Of a stretch of 64,000 nt of DNA, positions 1 through 8,077 are shown piece by piece. The notes under the pieces were generated by a model. It worked only from the letters and a program-made list of their open reading frames with translations. It did not search any database and was not told the DNA's origin. Position 1 is the first letter of the stretch, and each line of letters opens with the position of its first letter. A program made the position numbers and the translations under genes. Where the stretch lies: assembly GCA_903844135.1 (NCBI GenBank), contig CAIMSN010000103.1, positions 1 through 64,000 on the forward strand, in the 5' to 3' direction. Source of the stretch: an uncultured Rhodospirillales bacterium. GTDB lineage: Bacteria; Pseudomonadota; Alphaproteobacteria; Acetobacterales; Acetobacteraceae.

Positions 1-1
1 C

Positions 2-1258
2 CGTCTGCCCAACGGCCTGACCATCGTCACCGAGCGCATGGAGCGGGTCGAGACGGTCTCGCTCGGCGCCTATGTCGCCAGCGGCACCCGCAACGAACGC
101 GCCTCCGAGAACGGCGTCTCCCATTTCCTGGAGCACATGGCTTTCAAGGGCACCGAACGGCGCTCGGCGGTACGGATCGCCGAGGAGATCGAGAATGTCG
201 GCGGCCACATCAACGCCTACACCGCACGCGAGCAGACCGCCTACTACGTCAAGCTGCTGAAGGAGGACCTGGCGCTCGGCGCCGACATCATCGGCGACAT
301 CCTGACCCACAGCAGCTTCGCGCCGGAGGAGCTGGAGCGCGAGCGCGGCGTGATCCTGCAGGAGATCGGCCAGGCCAACGACACGCCGGACGACATCGTG
401 TTCGACTATTTCCAGGAGACCGCCTTCCCTGGCCAGGCGATGGGCCGCCCGACGCTCGGCACCGAGGGGCTGATCCGCACCATGAAGCGCGAAACGCTGA
501 CCGACTACATGCGGGCACACTACACTACCGGGAACGTGGTGATCGCCGCCGCCGGCAATCTGCATCACGAGCAGGTGGTGGAGCTGGCGCAGCGCCATTT
601 CGCCGACCTGCCGACCGCCAGGCTCGAGCAGCCCGAGGCCGGGCGCTATCTCGGCGGCGAGTTCCGCAAGGAGAAGGACCTCGACCAGGTCCATGTGGTG
701 CTGGGTTTCCCGTCGGTCGGCTACGGCGATCCGGACTATTATCCCGTGCTGCTGCTCTCCACCCTGCTCGGCGGCGGCATGTCGTCGCGCCTGTTCCAGG
801 AGATCCGCGAGAAGCGTGGGCTGGTCTATTCGATCTACTCGTTCAGCGCGCCGTTCCTCGATGGCGGCCTGTTCGGCATCTATGCCGGCACCGGCGAGGA
901 CGAGGCCAGGGAGCTGGTGCCCGTCACGCTGGAGGAACTGCAGAAGGTGCAGCGCGAGGCCGGACCAGACATCGTCCGTCAGGACGAGCTCGACCGTGCC
1001 CGGGCGCAGTTGAAATCGAGCCTGCTGATGTCCCTGGAATCCACCGGCAGCCGCTGCGAGCAACTGGCGCGCCAGCTCCAGGTGTTCGGTCGCCTGATCC
1101 CGACCGCCGAGACCGTCGCGAAGATCAACGCGGTGACGCTCGACGACGTCCGGCGCGCCGCAGCGAGGCTGTTCCGCAGCAAGCCGACGCTGACCGCGCT
1201 CGGCCCGGTGACGCATATTCCACGGCTCGGCGAGGTCGCCGACAGGCTCGCGGCATGA
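2..1258 (+). CDS. M16 family zinc metallopeptidase (processing peptidase type), 5' truncated by window
   Basis: The frame is already open at base 2, so the true start lies upstream of the window. The inverted zinc motif HFLEH (bases about 122-136) is followed by the conserved downstream Glu region EEIENVGGHINAYT, which together define an active M16 (pitrilysin / mitochondrial processing peptidase) beta-type subunit. A second, inactive-like M16 half forms the C-terminal part, ending near residue 419 of the visible frame, the usual length for a bacterial one-domain-pair M16 protein. Such proteins degrade or process small peptides in cytoplasm or periplasm. The stop overlaps the start of the next gene (ATGA), so the two are probably co-translated. 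Family assignment is firm; substrate is unknown. Confidence 0.93.
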   Translation, partial: RLPNGLTIVTERMERVETVSLGAYVASGTRNERASENGVSHFLEHMAFKGTERRSAVRIAEEIENVGGHINAYTAREQTAYYVKLLKEDLALGADIIGDILTHSSFAPEELERERGVILQEIGQANDTPDDIVFDYFQETAFPGQAMGRPTLGTEGLIRTMKRETLTDYMRAHYTTGNVVIAAAGNLHHEQVVELAQRHFADLPTARLEQPEAGRYLGGEFRKEKDLDQVHVVLGFPSVGYGDPDYYPVLLLSTLLGGGMSSRLFQEIREKRGLVYSIYSFSAPFLDGGLFGIYAGTGEDEARELVPVTLEELQKVQREAGPDIVRQDELDRARAQLKSSLLMSLESTGSRCEQLARQLQVFGRLIPTAETVAKINAVTLDDVRRAAARLFRSKPTLTALGPVTHIPRLGEVADRLAA

Positions 1259-2592
1259 CCGACCGCCTGTCGCTGATCGAAACGCTGGTCGCCGATGCCA
1301 GGCGCGCCGGAGCCGATGCCGCCGAGGCGATCCTGGTCAGCGGAACCTCGCTCGGTATCCAGGTCCGCCAGGGCAGGAGCGAGGAGCTGGAACGCTCCGA
1401 GCACAACGATGTCGGACTGCGCGTCTTCGTCGGCAGCCGCAGCGCCATCGTCTCCGCGACCAGCATCGATCCTGCAGGCTTCGGCCGCCTGATCGAACAG
1501 GCTCTGGCGATGGCGCGCGTGGTCCCCGAGGACCGCTTCGCCGGCCTCTGCGACCGCACCCAATCCGGTCGCTTCGAGGACGATGGTCTGGATCTGGTCG
1601 ATGCCGCCGAGCCGGACATCGCCGCCCTGACCGAACGCGCCCGCATCGCCGAGGCGGCGGCGCTGGCGGTCGCCGGCGTGACCAATTCGCAAGGCGGATC
1701 GGCCGGCTACGGACGCAACGAGATCATGCTCGCCACTTCCGGCGGCTTCTCCGGCCGCTACGGCAGGACCAGCCACTCGATCTCCGCCAGCGTGCTGGCC
1801 GGCAGCGGCACGGCGATGCAGCGGGACTACGATTACCATTCCAGCGTGCATCTTGCCGACCTGGACGATCCGGCGACCATCGGCCGCAGCGCCGGCGAAC
1901 GGGCGGTGGCGCGGATGAACCCGGTCAAGCCGCGCACCGGACGGATGCCGGTGGTGTTCGATCCGCGCGTGTCCAACTCCCTGCTCGGGCATCTTTCCGC
2001 CGCCATCAACGGCGCGGCGATCGCGCGCGGCACCTCGTTCCTCAAGGACCGGATGGGCACCAGGATCCTGCCCGCGACCGTCACCGTCACCGACGATCCG
2101 ACCCGACCGCGTGCCAGCCGATCGAAGCCGTTCGACGGCGAGGGCGTGCGCACGGCGCCGCTGCTGCTGATCGAGAATGGCGAGCTCACGAGCTGGGTCC
2201 TGGACGGGCGCAGCGGCCGCCAGCTCGGTCTGCCGAGTCGTGGCAACGCCAGCCGCGGACCGTCCTCGCCGCCATCGCCTTCGGCCAGCAACCTCTTCCT
2301 GTCCGGCGGCGTAGCGAGTCCGCAGGATCTGATGGCGGACATCAAGGAAGGCGTCTATCTGAATGAAATGATGGGAAACGCGGTCAACGGATTGACCGGC
2401 GACTACAGCCGCGGTGCGGCCGGTTTCATGATCCGCGACGGCGCTCTGGCGGAACCGATCGCCGAATTCACCATCGCCGGAAACCTCGTGGAGATGTTTG
2501 CGTCCCTGGAGCCGGCCAACGACCTGGTTTTTCGTCGCGGCACCGACGCGCCGACGATTCGCATCGACACCCTGACCATTGCAGGCGCATGA
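1255..2592 (+). CDS. pmbA: TldE/PmbA-type metalloprotease subunit
   Basis: A 445-residue protein of the TldD/PmbA family. The N-terminal half has the family pattern of an RQGRSEELERSE strand followed by GLRVFVGSRSA; the C-terminal half has the conserved block NLFLSGG ... GVYLNEMMG and ends with EFTIAGNL, typical of the TldE (PmbA) partner, which itself lacks the HExxxH zinc site of TldD. TldD/TldE heterodimers degrade unfolded peptides and mature modified peptides such as microcin B17 or CcdA. Start ATG overlaps the stop of the M16 gene. No tldD is present in this window. The PmbA rather than TldD call rests on the missing zinc motif and the C-terminal block. Confidence 0.9.
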   Translation: MTDRLSLIETLVADARRAGADAAEAILVSGTSLGIQVRQGRSEELERSEHNDVGLRVFVGSRSAIVSATSIDPAGFGRLIEQALAMARVVPEDRFAGLCDRTQSGRFEDDGLDLVDAAEPDIAALTERARIAEAAALAVAGVTNSQGGSAGYGRNEIMLATSGGFSGRYGRTSHSISASVLAGSGTAMQRDYDYHSSVHLADLDDPATIGRSAGERAVARMNPVKPRTGRMPVVFDPRVSNSLLGHLSAAINGAAIARGTSFLKDRMGTRILPATVTVTDDPTRPRASRSKPFDGEGVRTAPLLLIENGELTSWVLDGRSGRQLGLPSRGNASRGPSSPPSPSASNLFLSGGVASPQDLMADIKEGVYLNEMMGNAVNGLTGDYSRGAAGFMIRDGALAEPIAEFTIAGNLVEMFASLEPANDLVFRRGTDAPTIRIDTLTIAGA

Positions 2593-2593
2593 C

Positions 2594-3565
2594 ATGACAT
2601 TCTCGCTCAGCAGGCGTCGCCTGCGTGCCGCCTCACTCTCCCTGGTGCTGTCGCTGGCGCCGATCGCCGCCCCGCCGATCGTCGGAGCGGTGACGATGCT
2701 GGCGCCGATTTCCGCAGATGCGCGACCGGGCATGGGCGGGTCGATGGGCAGCCGCGGCAGCCGCACCTACAGCGCGCCGCCGCCGACCGCCACGAATCCC
2801 GGCGGCGCGTCGCCGTTCGGGCGCACGATGACGCCAAACCCCGGCCAGTACGGCGCGCCAGGCTATGGCGCCGCCGCGCGGCCGCATCCGTTCGCGGCCG
2901 GTCTGGCCGGCGGCCTGCTGGGTGCCGGCCTCGGCGGATTGCTGTTCGGCCATCACGGCGCCTATGCGGACGGTTACGGCGAGCGCGGATCCGGTGCCGG
3001 CAGCTTCATCTGGCTGCTGATCGAATTGGCGATCCTGTTCTTTCTCGGGCGCTGGCTCTATCGCCGCTTCTTCGCCAACCGTGCCAGGGGCCCGGCACTC
3101 GGCGGATTGCCGGGCGCGATGTCGATGCGTGGCGCCGGTCAGCCGATGCGCGGCGGAGCCCCGATCCAGATCGGCAATGCCGACTATCGGGCGTTCGAGC
3201 AGACGCTGCTGGACGTGCAGCAGGCCTGGTCGATGCAGGACCTCCGGTCGCTCTCCCGGTTCGCGACCGCGGAGATGGTCAGCTACTTCTCCGAGCAATT
3301 GTCCGATCTGGCCAGCCGCAACCTGCGCAACGTGGTGAGCGCGGTCAGCATGGATCAGGGCGACCTGTCCGAGGCCTGGGCGGAGAACGGTCGCGAATAC
3401 GCGACGGTGGCGATGCGCTACTCGATGATCGATGTCACCACCGATCTGACCGGCCGGGTGGTGGATGGCAGCCCGAACGAACGCCAGACGGTGACCGAAC
3501 TCTGGACCTTCGTCAGGGCGCCCGGCGGAAGCTGGCTCCTGTCGGCGATTCAGCAGGCACGATGA
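2594..3565 (+). CDS. Tim44-like domain protein, exported or membrane-anchored
   Basis: A 323-residue protein when started at the ATG one base after the pmbA stop; a TTG 15 bases earlier is open but less likely. An N-terminal signal peptide or anchor (hydrophobic after SRRRLRAAS) is followed by a long Gly/Pro/Ser-rich linker, a Gly-rich hydrophobic stretch, a second transmembrane segment around residues 130-155, and a C-terminal Tim44-like fold (about residues 195-320) with the pattern FEQTLLDVQQAWSMQDL and ELWTFVRAPGGSW. Bacterial Tim44-like proteins are thought to act in membrane-protein biogenesis or respiratory-complex assembly, but their function is poorly known. It may share a transcript with pmbA. 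Confidence 0.82.
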   Translation: MTFSLSRRRLRAASLSLVLSLAPIAAPPIVGAVTMLAPISADARPGMGGSMGSRGSRTYSAPPPTATNPGGASPFGRTMTPNPGQYGAPGYGAAARPHPFAAGLAGGLLGAGLGGLLFGHHGAYADGYGERGSGAGSFIWLLIELAILFFLGRWLYRRFFANRARGPALGGLPGAMSMRGAGQPMRGGAPIQIGNADYRAFEQTLLDVQQAWSMQDLRSLSRFATAEMVSYFSEQLSDLASRNLRNVVSAVSMDQGDLSEAWAENGREYATVAMRYSMIDVTTDLTGRVVDGSPNERQTVTELWTFVRAPGGSWLLSAIQQAR

Positions 3566-3580
3566 CCGAGCCCGCCGTCT

Positions 3581-3748
3581 TCATCCCTGCAGCCTGACCA
3601 GCGTCAGCCCGAACAGCAGCAGGGCGACGGACAACAGGACGGCGACGACCGCGATATTGCGGCCGCGCCTCCTGCGCATGGCTTCGGCGCTGCGTTCGGC
3701 CTCGGTGGCGAAGACGGGTCGCGGACGCGACCTGCGTCCCTCAGCCAA
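3581..3748 (-). CDS. coxF: CoxF-like small cytochrome oxidase assembly protein
   Basis: A 55-residue protein with one transmembrane helix near the C terminus, preceded by a basic RRRRGRN stretch. Small proteins of this layout directly follow ctaB in many alphaproteobacterial cta operons and are called CoxF. I chose the TTG at 3748 because it overlaps the ctaB stop (sequence TTGGCTGAG spans the ctaB TGA), a translational coupling pattern; a longer open frame upstream lies wholly inside ctaB in another frame. Next in the canonical order would be ctaG, which is absent: the following gene is the convergent Tim44-like gene 15 bases away. Confidence 0.7.
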   Translation of the reverse strand: MAEGRRSRPRPVFATEAERSAEAMRRRRGRNIAVVAVLLSVALLLFGLTLVRLQG

Positions 3749-4661
3749 CGAAGCGGTCCACGCAGACGGCGACGAACAGAAGCGCCAGATAGACCAGGGA
3801 ATAGCGGAAGGTCTGCCGTGCCGGCTTGTCACCGGACAGGCTGGTGCCGGTCCGGTCCTGCGTGTCCGTGAGCACGCGTATCGCACAGACCAGGAAGCCT
3901 GCATCCAGCAGCGCTGTCGCAGCCAGATAGATCCAGCCGGTCAACCCCAGCGCCGATGGCGCGAGCGACACCAGCGTGAGCAGGATCGTGTAGACCAGGA
4001 TCTGCCAGCGCGTGTGGCGCGCGCCCTTTACCACCGGCAGCATCGGCACGCCCGCGGCGCCGTAATCCTTGCAGGCGTAGAGCGAGAGCGCCCAGAAATG
4101 CGGCGGTGTCCAGAAGAAGACGATGGCGAACAGCAGGGTCGGCAGGAGGCCGATCTGCCCGGTGGCGGCGGCCCAGCCGATGATCGGCGGGAACGCTCCG
4201 GCCGCCCCCCCGATCACGATGTTCTGCGGCGTCGAGCGCTTCAGCCACATCGTATAGGCCACGACGTAGAACAGGATCGACAGCGCCAGCGCGGCCGCTG
4301 CGACCAGGTTCGTCGCAAGCCCGATCAGCAGCACGGAGAAGATGCTGAGGCCGATGCCGTAGGCCAGGGCATCGTCGGGCCGGACCCGCCCGGCCGGAAC
4401 CGGCCGACTGGCGGTCCGTCGCATCAGCGCGTCGATGTCCCGGTCGTACCACATGTTGATCGCGCCGGCGCCACCGGTGGCGATGGCGATCGACAGGATG
4501 ACGATGAAGGCGACCAGCGGATGGACGTGCACCGGTGCCACGAACAATCCGATCGCCCCGGTGAACACCACGAGGGTCATGACCCGCGGCTTGAGCAGCG
4601 CGATCCAGTCGCGCGTGTCGGTCCCGAGCGCCAGGTCAACGTCCGGTGCCACACCGCTCAT
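3741..4661 (-). CDS. ctaB: Protoheme IX farnesyltransferase (heme O synthase)
   Basis: A 306-residue polytopic membrane protein of the UbiA prenyltransferase superfamily. It converts heme b to heme o by adding a farnesyl group, needed for heme o/a-type terminal oxidases. The first Asp-rich site MWYDRDIDALMRRT (residues about 70-83) and the second loop motif around FFWTPPHFWALSLY and DYGAAGVPMLPVV are clear. Helices are spread through the length as expected, about nine. The start overlaps the stop of the upstream CoxI-like gene by one base and its stop overlaps coxF, so this is a tightly coupled operon. The functional partner oxidase is not in this window. Confidence 0.96.
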   Translation of the reverse strand: MSGVAPDVDLALGTDTRDWIALLKPRVMTLVVFTGAIGLFVAPVHVHPLVAFIVILSIAIATGGAGAINMWYDRDIDALMRRTASRPVPAGRVRPDDALAYGIGLSIFSVLLIGLATNLVAAAALALSILFYVVAYTMWLKRSTPQNIVIGGAAGAFPPIIGWAAATGQIGLLPTLLFAIVFFWTPPHFWALSLYACKDYGAAGVPMLPVVKGARHTRWQILVYTILLTLVSLAPSALGLTGWIYLAATALLDAGFLVCAIRVLTDTQDRTGTSLSGDKPARQTFRYSLVYLALLFVAVCVDRFVG

Positions 4662-5980
4662 CAGCGGCGCCCTTCGCCGGTCGCGCCGCGGTCACGCCGC
4701 GCATCCCAGGTCACGGAGACCGCTCCCCGCTTTCCACCAAGCAGCATCATCGACAGCAGGACGCCGAACAGAGCGACCGAAAGAGCGATCATCGCCGCGC
4801 CCAGGATACGCAGTTCCGCGACCGGTAGCAGAAGCGCCACCACGCCACCGAGCAACAGCCAGGATTGCGCGCGTCCGATCGGCTCGGGAGCGGTCCGCTC
4901 GGCCAGCATCCCGGCCCACCGGTAAAACCCCGCGAACAGGGCAAAGACGCTCGCCAACGAGATTGCGTCATGCAGCGGATCGCCGGCCAGCCAGGCCGCC
5001 GTCCCGGCAAGCATCGCGGCGACGAAACCCACCACATGCAGCCCCGGGGTGCTGGCGAGGGCGACCCATCGTCCTGACCGGGCCAGCGTCAAGACCCAGC
5101 AGGCCGTAGCGATCGACGTCGCCGCGGCGATCGCTGCCATGGAGGCGAAATCACCACCCCGGGTGCCGTGCAGCAGCGCTACCGCCCAGGCCATGAATGC
5201 GACCGCCGCCAGGATGGCCATCGTCAGCACCATAGTTCGTCGCCCGACCAGGGGGCGTCCCGCCAGACCGCCGACGATATCGCCGACCAGGCCGAGGCCC
5301 GGAAGCACCAGTCCGACCAGGGCGGGCGTGAGAATGCCGCCGACGGCGAGGCCGATCCCGGCTCCGTGCCAGGCCGACAGCACGATCGAGGCGGCCATCA
5401 CCGGCGCCGCGCAGATCGCGAACGACGCAGCGATGAGCGCCGACCAGACGAAGACCGGCAAAGCGTCGCTCCTCGCCGCGCGCTCGTTCAGGATGGTCGC
5501 GACCAGGTTGGACGCGCCCAGCACGGAACCCAGCCCGGTGAGGATGGCGGCGACGGCATACCAGACCGGATGGGCCGTCATCAGCCCGGCGACGGCGGCG
5601 GCGAAACCGAGCACCGTCAGCAGCAGGGCCTGCAGCGCCACGACGGGAAACGCCGTGTCGCGAGCGCCGATCTGGAGCGGCACGATCAGAGTGCCGAAAC
5701 CGCCGAGCAGCGCGGGCAGTGCGGAGAAGAACAGAAGGAGCGGCGCGTGGGCGTGGGCCAGTGTCCGCCACCCCGGCCCGAGGCTGGCGAAGCCGGGCAG
5801 TCGGAGCAGCAGCGACAGCGAGCACGCCGCCAATCCGGTCGCGAGCGCGAAGGCGAGAGTCGCAGAGCCGACGGCGACATGGTCCGGCACATGAACGCGC
5901 CAGCGATGTCCAGGGCTGGACGTGGGCGGCATGCAGGCAGGTACTCCCTGGCCGCCCTCACCCGGGCGGCGACGGGTCAC
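4661..5980 (-). CDS. Degenerate cytochrome c oxidase subunit I-like protein lacking catalytic ligands
   Basis: A 439-residue, about 12-helix membrane protein clearly related to heme-copper oxidase subunit I: ALLGGFGTLIVPLQIGARD matches the GGFGN..PL.IGAPD block, SVLGASNLVATILNERA matches the SILGAINFI.T..NMRA block, and FALFAGFYRWAGM matches the FGIFAGFYYWFGK block. The catalytic residues are gone: the HPEVY motif (copper B His and cross-linked Tyr) reads TPALV, the copper B His pair region reads WAVALLHG, and the VAHFHY segment carrying the heme a and a3 ligands is deleted. One His of the helix II low-spin site survives (HAHAPLL). GTG start overlaps the pmtA stop. It cannot be a normal oxidase; role unknown. 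Confidence 0.8.
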   Translation of the reverse strand: MTRRRPGEGGQGVPACMPPTSSPGHRWRVHVPDHVAVGSATLAFALATGLAACSLSLLLRLPGFASLGPGWRTLAHAHAPLLLFFSALPALLGGFGTLIVPLQIGARDTAFPVVALQALLLTVLGFAAAVAGLMTAHPVWYAVAAILTGLGSVLGASNLVATILNERAARSDALPVFVWSALIAASFAICAAPVMAASIVLSAWHGAGIGLAVGGILTPALVGLVLPGLGLVGDIVGGLAGRPLVGRRTMVLTMAILAAVAFMAWAVALLHGTRGGDFASMAAIAAATSIATACWVLTLARSGRWVALASTPGLHVVGFVAAMLAGTAAWLAGDPLHDAISLASVFALFAGFYRWAGMLAERTAPEPIGRAQSWLLLGGVVALLLPVAELRILGAAMIALSVALFGVLLSMMLLGGKRGAVSVTWDARRDRGATGEGRR

Positions 5981-6720
5981 GACGCTTCGTTGCGCAGCGT
6001 GACCAACGTGAAGAGGCCGAACGGTGGGACTGGTTCCACCGCGGCCGCCCTTAAATCTTCATCCGGGAGTAGAGATTCAATCGCAAAATCGGGATGCCAG
6101 CCAAGCGAATGCGATGCCTGGGCCATGCCGCGCTCGATGGCCAGCCTCAGCCCGCCGGTCGCCAGGAAATGGTTCACGAACAGGATCTGCCCGCCCGGCC
6201 GCACCACGCGCTTCAATTCGCCAAGCAGACGCCTCGGATTGGGCACCACGGAAGCGACGAACATCGCCACGGCGATGTCGAACGAGGCGTCGGGGAAGCT
6301 GGTCTCCTCGGCGTCCATCTCCAGCAGGGCCTCGACATGCGGCATGGAAGCCCGGGTAACGCGTTGCCTGGCCTTCGCCAGCATGGCACCGGACAGGTCG
6401 ATGCCGGTGATGCGCTTGGTGGTCTCGTAGTGTGGCAGCGCCAGCCCGGTTCCGACGCCCACTTCCAGAACCCTGGTTCCTGGCAGGCGATTGACCGCGG
6501 CCACCGCGCGACGGCGGCCGAACGCGGAAATGCCACCGAAGACGGCATCGTACACGCCCGCCCATCTCTGGTAGGCAGCACGCACCGCATCCGCATCGAG
6601 CGCCGACTTCGGAACCGGCAGCGAGTGACCGGGGGCACTCACCTGGAGGACCGAGGCAGGCGCGACATGCAGAACCGCACTTGGCTGCTGGGCATGATTC
6701 TCATCGACGATCTGGCACAT
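5977..6720 (-). CDS. pmtA: PmtA-type phosphatidylethanolamine N-methyltransferase (class I SAM methyltransferase)
   Basis: A 247-residue soluble SAM methyltransferase. Motif I is VLEVGVGTGLALPHY, motif post-I is GIDLSGAMLAKA, and the FVASVVPNPRRLL and PGGQILFVNHF blocks match Rhodobacter-type PmtA, which methylates phosphatidylethanolamine three times toward phosphatidylcholine. The first 50 residues are poorly conserved, so an internal start is possible. The stop overlaps the GTG start of the CoxI-like gene (GTGA), so pmtA heads the pmtA/CoxI-like/ctaB/coxF operon. Substrate assignment is by family resemblance; another small-molecule or lipid methyltransferase cannot be excluded. Confidence 0.75.
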   Translation of the reverse strand: MCQIVDENHAQQPSAVLHVAPASVLQVSAPGHSLPVPKSALDADAVRAAYQRWAGVYDAVFGGISAFGRRRAVAAVNRLPGTRVLEVGVGTGLALPHYETTKRITGIDLSGAMLAKARQRVTRASMPHVEALLEMDAEETSFPDASFDIAVAMFVASVVPNPRRLLGELKRVVRPGGQILFVNHFLATGGLRLAIERGMAQASHSLGWHPDFAIESLLPDEDLRAAAVEPVPPFGLFTLVTLRNEAS

Positions 6721-6875
6721 CGGCCCTCTCTGTGCCCTGCCTGCCGACGGTCAGCAAGGGCATAAGACTTGACCGCAACGCCATTCGCGGAACGCGACCG
6801 CGTCTGACGGTTTGCGGCGGGTGCGACCGATGGCCTATCCTGACGTCTCCACCACGCCGGTCGGGGGCCAAATCG

Positions 6876-7043
6876 ATGCTGACAGCGATCCTGGTCGTCC
6901 TTACGGCAATCCTGTGGTGCGGGATCGTGCTGCTGTATTTCCGCGGCGAAATCACCCGCTGGTGGGACAACCGCTACGGTCCGGACCACAAGGAAGAGAA
7001 GCCGTTCAGCAACAAAAAGAAATTCTGGCAGCTCTACGACTGA
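6876..7043 (+). CDS. Small single-pass membrane protein, uncharacterised
   Basis: A 55-residue protein with one N-terminal transmembrane helix (about residues 3-22) followed by a charged tail containing [17 protein letters not shown] and ending FWQLYD. The composition change at the ATG at 6876, compared with non-protein-like upstream sequence in the same frame, supports this start. Its last ten bases overlap the 3' end of the convergent gshB. No family recognised; it may assist a membrane complex, as many small alphaproteobacterial single-helix proteins do, but that is inference. Confidence 0.55.
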   Translation: MLTAILVVLTAILWCGIVLLYFRGEITRWWDNRYGPDHKEEKPFSNKKKFWQLYD

Positions 7044-8053
7044 GCCTGATCCGTCCGGACCCTCGCCTCGATGCGGTCCCAGATCAGCCCGGCGCTGTTG
7101 ATGGAGTCGAACCGGTCGATCTCCTGCAGCCCAGTCGGCGACGTCACGTTGATTTCGGTCAGCCAGTCGCCGATCACGTCGATGCCGACGAAGACCAAGC
7201 CGCGCTCGCGCAGCAGCGGGCCGATCCTGCGGCAGATCTCATGCTCGCGCGGTGTCAGCCGGGACTGGGCCGCCTTGCCGCCGACATGCATGTTCGAACG
7301 CGCTTCACCCGGCGCAGGCACCCGGTTGATCGCGCCGATCGGCTCCCCATCGGCCAGGATGATCCGCTTGTCGCCCTGCCGGACCGCCTTCTCGTAGCGC
7401 TGGATCATCAGCGGCTCGCGCGACCGCGAGAAGAACATTTCCAGCAGGGAAGCCAGGTTCTCGTCGTCCTCGCGGATCCTGAACACCCCGGCGCCGCCGT
7501 TTCCGAACAGCGGTTTGACGATGATGTCGCGATGCTCGGCGCGGAAATCACGGATCGCCTGGAGATCCCAACTGATCAAGGTCGGCGGCATCAGGTCCGG
7601 AAAATGCGTGACCAGCAGCTTTTCCGGCGCGTCGCGCACCGAACGCGGGTCGTTCACCACCAGCGTTCCACCGCCATCCGGCCGATGCACGTGCTCGAGC
7701 ATGTGGGTGGCGGTGATGTAGGCCATGTCGAACGGCGGATCCTGGCGCATCAGCACCACATCCATCGTGGTGAGATCCAGGATCTGCTCGTCCCCGAGCG
7801 TGGCGTGCGCATCACCGACGCGCTGCACCGTGACCGGCCTGGCGCGCGTGGTCAGACGCTCGGCGCGACGTCCTGTGGCACCCGCTTCGCCGCTCCCCCT
7901 GCCCTCGCGGAGGCTCATGGCCCGATAATCATAGACATAAAGACGATGACCGCGCCGCTGTGCCTCCAGCATCAGCGCGAACGTGCTGTCGCCGTTGATG
8001 TCGATATGCTCGATCGGGTCCATCTGGACCGCCACCTGGAGGCAATTGGCCAT
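7034..8053 (-). CDS. gshB: Glutathione synthetase
   Basis: A 339-residue ATP-grasp ligase joining gamma-glutamylcysteine and glycine to give glutathione. The N-terminal domain begins with the family pattern [19 protein letters not shown]; the ATP-grasp domain shows [17 protein letters not shown] (glycine-rich loop) and [20 protein letters not shown] near the C terminus, where metal and product are bound. Slightly longer than the Escherichia coli enzyme because of an insertion around residues 50-75 rich in Gly, Arg and Glu. It stands alone on the minus strand between the S9 peptidase gene (25 bases upstream) and the small membrane protein gene. Confidence 0.96.
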   Translation of the reverse strand: MANCLQVAVQMDPIEHIDINGDSTFALMLEAQRRGHRLYVYDYRAMSLREGRGSGEAGATGRRAERLTTRARPVTVQRVGDAHATLGDEQILDLTTMDVVLMRQDPPFDMAYITATHMLEHVHRPDGGGTLVVNDPRSVRDAPEKLLVTHFPDLMPPTLISWDLQAIRDFRAEHRDIIVKPLFGNGGAGVFRIREDDENLASLLEMFFSRSREPLMIQRYEKAVRQGDKRIILADGEPIGAINRVPAPGEARSNMHVGGKAAQSRLTPREHEICRRIGPLLRERGLVFVGIDVIGDWLTEINVTSPTGLQEIDRFDSINSAGLIWDRIEARVRTDQAQS

Positions 8054-8077
8054 CGTCTGGTCCGCCCTTCGTCTTGA

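Noticed and set aside
979-2766. 595-codon open frame antisense to pmbA
   Set aside because: Arg/Gly/Ala-rich with no recognisable fold; the sense strand encodes a clear TldE/PmbA protein.
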